From the NCBI GenBank assembly GCA_030544235.1, contig CM060464.1:36503602-36567601 (forward strand): a stretch of DNA of 64,000 nt, written 5' to 3'. Below are positions 10,816 to 20,400 of this stretch, in pieces. The DNA is from Lepturacanthus savala. Its lineage: Eukaryota; Chordata; Actinopteri; Scombriformes; Trichiuridae. The notes below the pieces were generated by a model, which did not search any database, was not told where the DNA came from, and saw nothing but the letters and a program-made list of their open reading frames with translations. A program made the position numbers and the translations under genes. The first letter of the stretch is position 1, and the number at the start of each line of letters is the position of its first letter.

Positions 10816-11247
10816 AGTCAAAAATACAGTCTGTAGATTTTAGTGCATCATACTAACATAGATACACACTTACTTACTTAATACTTTTCTATCATTACAT
10901 GTCTAGTGGCCTAATGCTGGGATGCTGGGATCACCTGTGATCTTATAAAACAGACATTTGGGGACAGTGGGTTTGAAGATATGACAGAAAAACCCGAACT
11001 GAATGTATGTCAATAACAGCAGCTCTGCAGGAATGAGGGATGAAACAATTCCTGGTTTAATGATAAACGGTAAAATCAGTAATGGTTAGTTGTACCGGGA
11101 CAGTGTTTGATTATCGAGTTTTAAAAAACTTGTTGGAAATTATGTCCACAATGCCACCATCAGTGAACCAGTGTAACACCTCGGCTGCCGAATTTTGGTG
11201 GAGTTGCCCTGACTTGTGCTGCCAGATGGATCCTCTGCCTCCTGACA
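10813..11247. other. Intergenic sequence
   Basis: Nothing recognisable; a short open frame at 11082-11300 has no domain. Confidence 0.4.
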
Positions 11248-11256
11248 TGCTTACTG

Positions 11257-11603
11257 CTCATTTATTCATTCATTTTCTATACCCACTAATTCCTCATTAG
11301 GGTCGTGGGGACCTGCTGGAGCCAATCCCAGTGCATTACAGGGGAGAGGCAGGAATACACCCCAGATGGTCACCAGCCTATCATGGAGCACACACACCAT
11401 TCACTCACACACTCACACCTATGGACAATTTAGCATCTCCAATTCTGCATGTTTTTGGACCATGGAGAACCTGGAGAGAACCCCCACATACATGGGGAGA
11501 ACATACAAACTCCACACAGAAAGGTCCCAGACCCATGACCAAGGAGGTCTAGAACCTGCGACCTTCTTACTGTGAGGCAACCACCTTGTCACCCTGGGCT
11601 TTC
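11257..11603 (-). mobile_element. tRNA-derived SINE, copy 3, near full length
   Basis: On the minus strand it has the head (GTTGCCTCACAGTAAGAAGG), core and tail of the family, with tail repeats ATTCATTCATT at the low-coordinate end. A 9-bp direct repeat, TGCTTACTG, lies at 11248-11256 and 11604-11612. The A-box region is degraded (GACAAGGTGGTTGCC). Confidence 0.88.
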
Positions 11604-11639
11604 TGCTTACTGAAAATGAATTAACTGGTCACGTCAGTT

Positions 11640-12055
11640 TGTCTCCGTCTGAAACATCCTTTACGTTGCTTTCTCTTGCTCAGGGTGTAGAATGTTTAGT
11701 TACTCTTCTGCCTCCAATAGTGATGGTACATGTATTAAGTGTAATGTTGTGCTAGGCCTAAGTCCAGAACAACAGGTGAGGCTCAGTGAGGTAGAAGCTT
11801 AGGTCCAGATAGCTAGTTGTATGCTAATATAGCTAAACAGTCCATAGCCTCATGGACCGGTGCAGCGTAACTTGTAGCTTCCTGACATTAACCGCTGCAG
11901 ACCGAGTTATTATCCAAGCTAATGCCAGTCACACAGCATGACTGTGTGACTGGCAAAGGGGAGGGATAGACATCCTAAAACTGAAGCCCTCAGGTACCAA
12001 CCAATTCATGTATCTACCAGATTTCTCTCACTCAAATATATACTCTGGATATACT
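11640..12055 (+). pseudogene. LINE ORF1-like remnant (low-level match)
   Basis: Broken reading on the plus strand gives a cysteine-containing start (SYSSASNSDGTCIKCN), an LSPEQQVRLSEVEA stretch, and near 11970-12030 RHPKTEALRYQPIHVSTRF. These resemble the N-terminal protein of fish L2/CR1-type LINEs, which often contains a short Cys motif, a coiled-coil stretch and an NRFSPL-like phrase before an esterase domain. Stops and shifts interrupt it after VEA, so it is dead. A perfect 13-bp-arm hairpin at 11924-11954 lies inside. The match rests on my recollection of family consensus phrases; a profile search is needed. An alternative is an unrelated repeat with chance similarity. Confidence 0.4.
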
Positions 12056-12056
12056 G

Positions 12057-12590
12057 GATCAGCGCTGCCCAATCTTCCAGCGGGGGCTGCGGCTGCACCA
12101 GAAGCACAGTATGCATGGGAGAAACACTGGGACACCAGCAGGATCCTGTCGGCCTCTGCTACCAACACCCACTAATCCTTTGTGTGTGAGAGGCAAGGTG
12201 GCGAGAGCCATGCGCACCAGTGGTGGAAGCTGGCGAAGGAACAGCTGGAAGAAGAGAAAAGAGGCATCCCAAGGAACCAAGCAGCGCCAGCATGTTCTCC
12301 ATCAGCTCTGTGGGCTTTGTGTCCCTCAAGATATTGTGGGACAACAGGCTCTCTGCTCACTCGGTGTCAGACAGCTGGAACACCCGCAGCAGCAGAGTCT
12401 TCAGCGCATCGTACTTCTGTACCAGCAGGAAATACTTAGTTTCATCTGCTGTGATCCCTGTGAAACTGCACTTTGATGTGCTGGAACCAGGGACCCGGGT
12501 CATGCTGCTAGAACTTGTGCAGCTTGATGGTAGCCGCAAAAACTGCAGGGAAACTGCAGGGCATCCATCACATCAGGCTCACTAATGTGG
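12057..12590 (-). pseudogene. Ty3/gypsy-type gag capsid remnant
   Basis: Read on the minus strand, three frame segments together resemble the capsid part of a Ty3/gypsy Gag, the protein that packages retrotransposon RNA. In order are FQHIKVQFH (about 12500), GITADETKYFLLVQK and a KTLLLRVFQLSDTE stretch (12365-12460), DTKPTELMENMLALLG (12270-12320), and FFQLFLRQLPPLVRMALA near 12200-12250. At least two frameshifts are visible (after QFH, and before FFQLF). A TGA follows SDTE, in a position where an Arg codon (CGA) would be usual, as expected from CpG decay. No start codon, protease or LTR is attached in this orientation. It lies opposite to the gypsy remains at 14018-15109, so it is a separate insertion. 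Confidence 0.65.
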
Positions 12591-14017
12591 ATTTCAATAT
12601 GAATGAGACAAGATACGTTTGAGTTCAGTGTTTATTCCAGAAGTGCCAACATACAACAAGAGTTATCTAAGTAAAAAAATTACATACAGACATGTGAACA
12701 TTGGATGAAGCCAGGTTCAAAATTCTCATTTCATTTTGTTAAAATATTAGACAAAAAGATTGTTGCTAAGCAACAAATATTGTCTATTATACTGCTGACA
12801 GGTGTTAAACCTGACAGGTAAAATCTGTGTCCACCGAGTTTTTTCCTCACTGCAAAGTAGTCAGTAGTCTTGTTTATGTCAGCTTCCTTGTGACATCATG
12901 TGAAGTCACGTGAGACCATGTGAGACCATGTGAGACCACGTCAGACCATGTGAGACCACATGGGATCACAAGGTCACAGCAGGACCTGATCGAATCTCCT
13001 CAGCTCTGCCTGCAGCAGCTGAACTGCAGAGTGATTTTTAAACATTTAAGATCCGTCAGGAGGAAAATGGAGTTCCTGTCCGAGCTGGACTGAGAGGAAA
13101 TAACTCACAGCAGGAGATAGAAAGGCTGGGATGAAGTGAAGAAAAGGGAAAGGAAAATTGATGGGAGGAAGGTAGCATAAACACTCCTGGTCCATCTCAA
13201 ATTAAAATCCAATTTCCAAAAAACTGCTCGTGGAGTTTACGAGGGGAGGAGAGGAGAAGAGGAGGGAGGAGGAAGAGCAAACAAAAAGTCTGGAGAAGAT
13301 GAGAAAGGCATCGCAAATCCTGAGGGCCTGAGGAGAGACAATGATCTTCAATTACCAGCTGTTCTGTTCTCAATTTTAGACAAGAGCTCGAGGAGAAGAG
13401 GGAGGAGAAGAGGAGGAGGGTGGGTGGGGGGTATTACAGGAGCAGGAGAATCGCACCGGAGCAATAAAGAAAGATGGAAGAAGAAGAAGAGATAAAATGA
13501 GGAAACAATCCAGGCGTAGGATGGATATTTATAATTTTATTCTTCCTGGAGTCGGGATCCCTGCTGCTGACTCTACCTCCATTTGCAGATCGTATCATCT
13601 GTAAACACGTTTTCCTCTTGCCGTGTATCAGAGGGCGACTTCTGTCATCAACCTCCACCTCCTCCTCCCCAGTCACCCCCTCGCCTTTGTTTGCATTTCA
13701 GACACCTTCTCCCGGCAGGTGTGTGAGCACAGGACTGAGGAGTCGGCAGAGAAGTCGAGACGAGTGGACACGAGGCCTGAGTCAACTTCCTGTTAATCAG
13801 CAGCAGGAGAACAAACAGGAAGCGGCTCAGTGGCCGACACATCCGACACGTCCGACACATAAATACAAGCGGTTCTGTATATAGATGATTCTGTTTCTGT
13901 AAACTGAGGAGAAAGATGATAATTAAAGAGCAATTAAACCACTTACACTGTACTTTACTATTTACTGTTTCTGCAGTTCAAATCTCAAAATATCTCAAAT
14001 ATTCGTCAAAACCATGT
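12591..14017. other. Intergenic sequence with purine-rich tract
   Basis: Contains a decamer minisatellite at 12896-12970 and a strongly purine-biased stretch at about 13225-13500 (GGAGGA and GAAGA runs). Short open frames over 13434-13884 are low-complexity shadows. No gene recognised. Confidence 0.45.
12896..12970 (+). repeat. Short decamer minisatellite (TGAGACCATG)n
   Basis: About six imperfect tandem copies of TGAGACCATG/CGTGAGACC. Confidence 0.85.
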
Positions 14018-14269
14018 TGTGGCAGGGCCCCCCCGTCTCCCTCGGGCCCCTCCCCTGAGGAGAGGGAGGAGCCAGGAAGTCACAGCTGCAGCTCGTTCCC
14101 GGCCCCAGCAAAAAAAGGGTTCACTGCCCTCTCGTCAGCGGAAGCGAGCAGAACAGAGAGATGTAGAGGAAGCCCCGACACCCTGCTGGTGGTGCTCCAA
14201 ACCAAGCGATGCCAAATGGCTCAGCTGGGCATAATCTGATGTCGCTGGCTGCAGCCCTAGGCCCTTAGT

Positions 14270-14412
14270 ATTGTAGATATTATTGACCTGGTGACCATGC
14301 ACTGGTTCCTGGGGGCTCTCCCTCTGGGGGTGCAGGGGTGGGTGGGCCAACAGCATCCCCCTAACCCCTGTGAAATGGTTGAGTGTGTGGAGCTGACTAA
14401 CAAGCTCACCTG
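14270..14412 (+). pseudogene. Gypsy Gag capsid fragment
   Basis: One frame reads MHWFLGALPLGVQGWVGQQH and then PCEMVECVELTNKL, the pattern of the capsid C-terminal (SCAN-like) segment of vertebrate Ty3/gypsy Gag, in which a 'FLGALP..V..WV..H.P....EMV.LVE' phrase is usual. Such a region mediates Gag-Gag contacts in particle assembly. It is bounded by stops on both sides and is out of register with what remains of upstream gag. It sits between LTR-like sequence and the protease frame, in the right gene order. Confidence 0.55.
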
Positions 14413-14597
14413 AAGTGCTCCCTCTAGCTGTGGGCCCAAAGGAAAAGGCGAGATGGAGACCAGACATGTAGAGGAACCATGTCAACCCTGGAAAGGAACT
14501 GTTCAGGTAGCACTCTACCACAATGAGTATCCTGGTGACCAGCAACACCATGGCAAACCTGGGATGAAAACATGCTTACTGGCCCCGAACCTTTGCT

Positions 14598-14927
14598 GTG
14601 GTCCCTGCACACACAGCTATGCCTGGCCACTGGGAGCCTACTCCTCTTCCCACTATATTGGGAGTACTAGTCCATAGACAACCTGTAGAAGCCCTCCTGG
14701 ACTCAGGCAGTAGCTCCACCGTGATTATGCCCCAGACCCTGCCCAACAGGCCAACACCGGCGGGAAAGATTCTGTCCATAACCTGTGTGCTTGGTGATGC
14801 ACATGAAGTCCCAATGGCCCACTTGCGCATCACCACTCTCCAGGGCTCTTGGAAGATGATGGTCGGCCTTGTCCCAGGCCTGCCAGTGCCTCTGATACTT
14901 GAGGGAGACTGCCCTGGGTTCCAGTAG
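14598..14927 (+). pseudogene. Retropepsin-like protease fragment of gypsy element
   Basis: A 109-codon open stretch contains VEALLDSGSSSTVIMPQTLP at about residues 29-48. The D-S-G triplet near residue 35 is the catalytic motif of retroviral-type aspartic proteases, which cut Gag-Pol polyproteins. Downstream VGLVPGLPVPLILEGDCPGF near residues 88-107 matches the conserved C-terminal strand of fish gypsy proteases, which normally leads straight into reverse transcriptase; here the frame stops. There is no true ATG at the left edge (the first codon is GTG), as expected for an internal polyprotein domain. The catalytic triad segment looks unbroken, but the polyprotein around it is lost, so no function is expected. 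Confidence 0.75.
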
Positions 14928-15159
14928 CTATACCAGACCCACACCAATGGAGAATGTGAGATACCCCTGAAGACTAATCCCATCTCTTCTCTGTACCCTT
15001 AATTACAGACTGGGCCAGGGCCCAGTTTGAGGAGGACTACCTGCAGCGTGCTTGGTCTAACCTGGAGTTTGTTGAAGGACTAGCCAGGTGGCCTTCCCTC
15101 TGTGCCACAATCTTCACAAGAACATGAAGTCGCCCCACATTAACCCTCCGTTGCATTGT

Positions 15160-15800
15160 TGTGATTTTATTTAGCTGCACACGGAGCACGGAAAATGTTG
15201 GTCCAGCCTCGCTTGGGCCACACATAAAAGGGGTAGTGATGAAATTGACTATCAGAAAGAATCCATAATTATTCTGAATAATTATATATTCATTAAAGAT
15301 AGTGCTTAATTGTATATATAATTAAATTCTCAAATCAGGGCACTACCTCTCAATTGAGAGGAAAAGATAGCCAATTCTCAGATTCATAAATTGTTAAACT
15401 ATAAATATGTAAGTCTGATTAACAATTAATAATAGAAACCAGGATTGTCTTTTTAATAGCTATTAATGGAGGATTCAGAGTTCTAAAGAAAAGGTTGGCA
15501 TAGGTCACCATGTATTACTCAAAAGCATTTATTCATAAAAACACAAAAGTATAAACATAACAAGATAACAATCTAAACTAAATGGTCATATATATACATT
15601 TCAATGTGCATGGGTGTATGCTGCTTGTCTGTGGGGGAACTACAAAGTTGGCTGCCATGGTGGCTGTTCTGTGTCTGTTGAGACAAAGATATAGATAAAG
15701 GCAGACCCATTGACATCACCATTGAAGGTGTGAAACAAGGTTTCCTGGGGGGAGGGTCACGAGTTCCAGGCTGCATACGGCAACAATTACTGTCTTCTTT
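15160..15800 (-). repeat. LTR-like interspersed repeat, copy 1
   Basis: The inverse of the copies at 28985-29630 and 49836-50400. Shared phrases (read here on plus) include CAGCCTCGCTTGGGCCACAC, TTAATAGCTATTAATGG and GCTGCCATGGTGGCTGTTC. ATTTATTCA near 15530 is the inverse of the AATAAA-type signal seen in the 49.8 kb copy. Most likely a solo LTR, but I cannot name the family. Confidence 0.6.
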
Positions 15801-16570
15801 TTTCTAAAAAGCTGTGATATAAAAGCTGTTTTCACAGCTCAGTTTGAAAAGAGGGTTTTATTTTGAAAAGACATACAATTTATGAGTGGTAGTTTATTTT
15901 CCTGTATTCTAACACTGACCAGTACAAACATTGCAAATCAGCTGAAATTACACTAAGTTTTCTGAATTGTCCCTGTTATATACATTTAAATCAATCAACA
16001 AACAGACCTGAAAAGAAGTAAATATGTTTAGTGGCTATTCCTGCAGGTAATTTTAAATGTTGTGTCATTTAAATGTCATTTAAATATTGATGTCCTCTCC
16101 CTAAAGTACTCAGGAAAAGGAAAATTACGTTTGTTGTTTTCTTGTTTATTCTAAACATTACATTAGAGAGAGTTTAAACTGCTTGAAATTCATTGAGTCA
16201 GGTTGATTATAATTATGGATAGATTTCCTATCTCCATGGTGATGCAGACATTAAGAGGCATGGCTTCCACCAGAATATAATAGCAGCCACACGGATGGAT
16301 CATTCAAATTAGTTTATATTAAATTACATTATATTAATCCTACATCTGGAAAATTGGATTTCCACAACAAGATATAAAATGTAAATATACAAAACATAAA
16401 ATAAAACCACAAAGAATTACCACAAGTGTATCACTGTTGGAAAAGCAGTAAAACATGTACAATTCTTATAGTTGTTTTTGTGTGTTAAATAATTAGTGGT
16501 TTTAAGGGGCTCATGTTTGCATTCATCCATATCTTATCAGAGTTTTTTCTGTATCCCACAGCATGTTTAA
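15801..16570. other. AT-rich intergenic sequence
   Basis: Nothing recognisable. Confidence 0.4.
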
Positions 16571-16803
16571 TGAGCTGCAACTAATGGCTTATCTCATAGT
16601 TGATTGATCTATCGATTACTGATTAATTGATTAATTGTTTGGTGAATAAAACTGTGTAAAATGATGGTCACTGTTTCCCAAAGCTGAAAATTCAACCTGA
16701 AATGTCTCAAAAAGCTGGAACCAGAGAGTTTGGACATTTTCTTACAAATGACTCAAATCGATCATCAAAATAGATAGTTGACAACTAAGTGATTAATTGC
16801 AGC
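16571..16803 (-). repeat. MITE-like repeat (TCTGGTTCCAGCTTCTC family), copy 2
   Basis: Minus-strand copy of the family at 3128-3350. It shows ATCGATTACTGATTAATTG at one end and CAACTAAGTGATTAATTGCAG at the other, with GGAACCAGAGAGTTTGGAC in the middle. The two ends are imperfect inverses, which supports a DNA-transposon MITE. Confidence 0.6.
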
Positions 16804-17213
16804 TGGAGTGTTTTACACTGCACAATACTGCAATACTGCAACTACTTCAGTTCCATCATAATTTATTTGAGATTTTTCATTATTTTTACCTGTTCAGCAC
16901 ATAGATAAAGTGCAAGTTGTTTTTAAATGTGGTTTTTAAATTGATTGATTGATATACTTTTTTAGTGTTGACTGTTTTTAATTGCATGTGTGCATCTATT
17001 TTCCATTAGTTTGGTTTTGTTTGCATTGATAATTGATTAATGTCAAACCGCATTTGAGATTTGAACGATTCAGTCATCATCATCTCTAAAGTCTAGTTTG
17101 TACTTCTGTGTATGTGGCTAGATCATACAAACACACAGTCAATCCCTGTTGTACAAATACAAGTACTACCAATAGTAATAGTAGTAGTAGTAGTAGTAGT
17201 GGTGTATTAGAGC
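16804..17213. other. Intergenic sequence with (TAG)n
   Basis: A (TAG)n microsatellite lies at about 17176-17202. Nothing else is recognised. Confidence 0.45.
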
Positions 17214-17640
17214 CAGACAATTCCTTCATTCATGCTTGGTTTGTGCTCTGACATCACTGTCAACTGTGGGACCTTATATAGACAGGTGTGTGCCTTTCCA
17301 AATCATGTCCAATTAACTGAATTTACCACACTGGACTCCAATTAATCTGTAGAAACATCTCAAGGATGATCAGTGGAAACACGATGAACCTGAGCTCAAG
17401 TTTGAGCTGCATGCCAAAGGCTGTGAATACGTATGTACATGTGGTTTATTACATGTAGTTTTAAAAATGTTTTAATATATTTGCAAAAATCTAAAAAAAA
17501 AATGTTTTCACATTGTCATTATTGGGTGTTGTGTGTAGAATTTTGAGGAAAAAAATGAACTGAATCCATTTTGGAATAAGGCCGTAACATAACAAAATGT
17601 GGGAAAAGTGAAGCAATGGGAATACTTTCTGGATGGTTTG
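17214..17640 (-). mobile_element. 5' end of a DD34E-type Tc1-like transposon
   Basis: The low-coordinate 120 bp match 26156-26278 of the Tc1 copy at 24.3-26.3 kb (CATGCTTGGTTTGTGCTCTG, TATATAGACAGGTGTGTGCC). The rest continues through the 5' untranslated part to the terminal repeat region (ACATAACAAAATGTGGGAAA). No transposase beyond the first few codons remains. Confidence 0.75.
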
Positions 17641-18613
17641 GAATATGTGTTATTTAAGGGGACACATTTTCTTGCCTGTTTTTTTTTTCTGTCTTCTCCT
17701 GGACTTTATTTTTATTTTTTTGCATGGCATGTGGGTGCCACTGTGAAGAGGAAGTTAGGATTCAGCAGTCACAGCTAACACATGTTCTCACTCTGTTCTG
17801 GTGTTTCATCACGTCTCTACCTTGCTGATTGTGAACAAACTCATCATCATCGGGGCTGGGAGCGGATCTGCATTGTGAGATGATTAGTTTCTCAGTGTAA
17901 AACATCTTTTCTCTGTGAGCTGCTGTTTTGCATCCTCCCTGTCGTCTTTATGCTGCTAATGTATTCGCTGATTGAGCGGCGCTGAACGCAGGCCAGAGCA
18001 GCGTTTACCGTGCTAATTGCTGGCAGATGAACGGCGGCGGTGAACTTCCACCGAAACATGAAGGCTCCTGAGGTTCCAGCGTCTTCGTTTACCTGAGAGG
18101 AGGCAGCAGCGGCTTCTAAACAATAACAACAAAAGGAAAGAGGGATGAAAGCGTGCGTTTGGCCTCCTGAACGCTTGGTGGGTCATCACCGGCCTAATTA
18201 AACCGCCATATTTTTACATTCCGGAACCCTCCGTGTGTTTTTCTGTGCAGGAACAAACGCGAGTGTTTTCAGATTCACCGCCAACTATCATGTTGGCTCT
18301 GGGCCATCTGCAGTGTGCAGCTGATTCCTGCTGGGAAGCTTCACATCAAACAGCCCCTTTAGAAACACCTTTACTCTCTCTCGTCACTCGTCCTCTAAAG
18401 TCCTCAGCACGTTTGGCAGCCGCCTCATCTCAGTTTTCCGCGGAGCCGTCTGGATCCGATTCAAGCTCCTTCCTCCTGCCTGAACATCCTGCAGCACCTT
18501 GTTCCCCAGCTCTCGAATTCAAATGAGCTTTTACTCTCTTGGCCGTCTGATGAGCTCACATCAGGGCGTGTTCGTCAGTCAGTGAACACAAAGACCACAA
18601 ACTGTGTATATAT
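17641..18613. other. Non-repeat segment, possible conserved non-coding DNA
   Basis: From about 17760 to 18560 GC content and CpG frequency rise, no transposon motif is seen, and homeodomain-type cores recur (GCTAATTGC, CTAATTAAACC). The open frame at 18233-18526 shows no domain and no start context. An enhancer-like conserved element is possible but cannot be shown from one sequence. Confidence 0.25.
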
Positions 18614-18828
18614 AGTAATCAGCAGCAAAGAGTGGCTATTTGGAAAAAAGCTAGAATATAAAACATGTTTTCAGTTATTTCACCTTTTTTTCTTAAGTAC
18701 ATAACACCATAAATGTGTGTTCATTCATAGTTTTGATGCCTTCAGTGATAATCTACAATGGAAATAGTCATGAAAATAAAGAAATCACATTGAATGAGAA
18801 GGTGTGTTCAAACTTTTGGCCTGGACTG
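18614..18828 (+). mobile_element. 3' end of a Tc1-like transposon
   Basis: Carries GAGTGGCTATTTGG, TTCATAGTTTTGATGCCTTC and the terminal phrase CAAACTTTTGGCCTGGACTG, followed by a TA. This is the widespread fish Tc1 end that begins CAGT(A/C)CAGGCC on the other strand. The same family forms the foldback at 32898-33253. Confidence 0.75.
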
Positions 18829-19148
18829 TATATACTTGTGTGAATATTATTATACAGAATGTCTATTTCTACTTTCTGCATATAAGCCACTATATTCCTA
18901 TGCCAATAAAACTTTGCAATATAGACCTCATAGCAAGAGAATGTAGGTTCAACACTGTGTGGAGTTCCATGTTCTCTCTGTGTCTGGTGGGTTGTCTCCA
19001 GGTTCTCCAGCTTCCTCCCACAGTCCAAAAACATGCTGAGGTTAACTGGAGACTCTAAATAGTCCATAGGTGTGAGTGTGTGAGTGAATGGTGTGTGTGT
19101 CCCATGATAGGCTGGGGACCATCTGGGGTGTATACTGCCTTTAACCTA

Positions 19149-20370
19149 CACTCACCGGCCACTTTATTAGGTACACCATGCGAGTAACGGGTTGGACCCC
19201 CTTTTGCCTTCAGAACTGCCTCAATTCTTCATGGCATAGATTCAACAAGGTGCTGGAAGCATTCCTCAGAGAGTTTGGTCCATATTGACATGATGGCATC
19301 ACACAGTTGGCGCAGATTTGTCGGCTGCACATCCATGATGCGAATCTCCCGTTCCACCACATCCCAAAGATGCTCTATTGGATTGAGATCTGGTGACTGT
19401 GGAGGCCATTTGAGTACAGTGAACTCATTGTCATGTTCAAGAAACCAGTCTGAGATGATTCCAGCTTTATGACATGGTGCATTATCCTGCTGAAAGTAGC
19501 CATCAGAAGTTGGGTACATTGTGGTCATAAAGGGATGGACATGGTCAGCAACAATACTTAGGTAGGCTGTGGCGTTGCAACGATGCTCAATTGGTACCAA
19601 GGGGCCCAAATAGTGCCAAGAAAATATTCCCCACACCATTACACCACCACCACCAGCCTGAACCGTAGATACAAGGCAGTATGTATCCATGCTTTCATGT
19701 TGTTGATGCCAAATTCTGACCCTACCATCCGAATGTCGCAGCAGAAATCGAGACTCATCAGACCAGGCAACGTTTTTCCAATCTTCTATTGTCCAATTTC
19801 GATGAGCTTGTGCAAATTGTAGCCTCAGTTTCCTGTTCTTAGCTGAAAGGAGTGGCACCCGGCGTGGTCTTCTGCTGCTGTAGCTCATCTGCCTCAAAGT
19901 TGGACGTACTGTGCGTTCAGAGATGCTCTTCTGCCTACCTTGGTTGTAACGGGTGGTTATTTGAGTCACTGTTGCCTTTCTATCAGCTCGAACCAGTCTG
20001 GCCATTCTCCTCTGACCTCTGGCATCAACAAGGCATTTCCGTCCACAGAACTGCCGCTCACTGGATATTTTTTTCTGTTTCGGACCCTTCTCTGTAAACC
20101 CTAGAGATGGTTGTGCATGAAAATCCCAGTAGATCAGCAGTTTCTGAAATACTCAGACCAGCCCTTCTGGCACCAACAACCATGCCACGTTCAAAGTCAC
20201 TCAAATCACCTTTCTTCCCCAAACTGATGCTCGGTTTGAACTGCAGGAGATTGTCTTCACCATGTCTACATGCCTAAATGCACTGAGTTGCCGCCATGTG
20301 ATTGGCTGATTAGAAATTAAGTGTTAACGAGCAGTTGGACAGGTGTACCTAATAAATTGGTCTGTGAGTG
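19149..20370 (-). mobile_element. DD36E Tc1-like transposon, copy 1
   Basis: Terminal repeats of about 29 bp start CACTCACCGGCCACTTTATT and pair with an inverse ending in TCTGTGAGTG, with three mismatches. TA flanks both sides (19147-19148 and 20371-20372). At 1222 bp it is about the usual full length. It lies within the SINE of copy 4. Confidence 0.93.
19229..20230 (-). pseudogene. Tc1-like transposase, DD36E, frameshifted
   Basis: The transposase cuts and pastes the element at TA dinucleotides. The C-terminal 258 codons from MARLV are open and hold the catalytic domain: WSDESRF (first Asp), GGGGVMVWG, FQQDNAPCH (second Asp) and SPDLNPIEHLWD (Glu). Exactly 36 residues lie between the second Asp and the Glu, the spacing reported for the DD36E 'Incomer' group, rather than the 34 typical of Tc1. 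The N-terminal helix-turn-helix part (KKGDLSDFERG, GLSISETADLLGF) is readable at about 20090-20230 but in another frame: a run of A at about 20069-20075 has one base too many compared with the copy at 45.0 kb, leading to a TGA. No ATG is visible at the natural start. Without the frameshift the two halves would join, so the copy is recently dead. Confidence 0.88.
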
Positions 20371-20400
20371 TATAATGTGTTAGGATTGGCTCCAGTTGTA

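Larger units (their letters stand above)
14018..15109 (+). mobile_element. Collapsed Ty3/gypsy provirus
   Basis: The left end (TGTGGCAGGGCCCCCC) through about 14200 matches the minus strand of the solo LTR at 45594-46069, including GCTGCAGCTCGTTCC, GGGTTCACTGCCCTC and GGAAGCGAGCAGAACAG. The right end at 15080-15109 (CCAGGTGGCCTTCCCTC...GCCACA) matches the other end of the same LTR. Between them only gag and protease pieces remain; reverse transcriptase, RNase H and integrase are gone. Confidence 0.75.
18952..20400 (+). mobile_element. tRNA-derived SINE, copy 4, split by a Tc1 insertion
   Basis: The SINE core runs 18952-19148 (GTGTGGAGTTCCATG through GGTGTATACTGCC). It resumes at 20371 with TAATGTGTTAGGATTGGCTCC, the next part of the family consensus. 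The gap is exactly the Tc1-like element at 19149-20370, bounded by TA on both sides. Confidence 0.88.

Noticed and set aside
10592..10816. Tyr-Ile repeat protein on the minus strand
   Set aside because: Direct translation of the (AT)n microsatellite.
13434..13884. Overlapping frames in purine-rich DNA
   Set aside because: Low complexity, both strands open, no start context or domain.
14135..14551. 138-codon minus-strand frame
   Set aside because: Antisense shadow of the plus-strand gypsy gag remnant and LTR.
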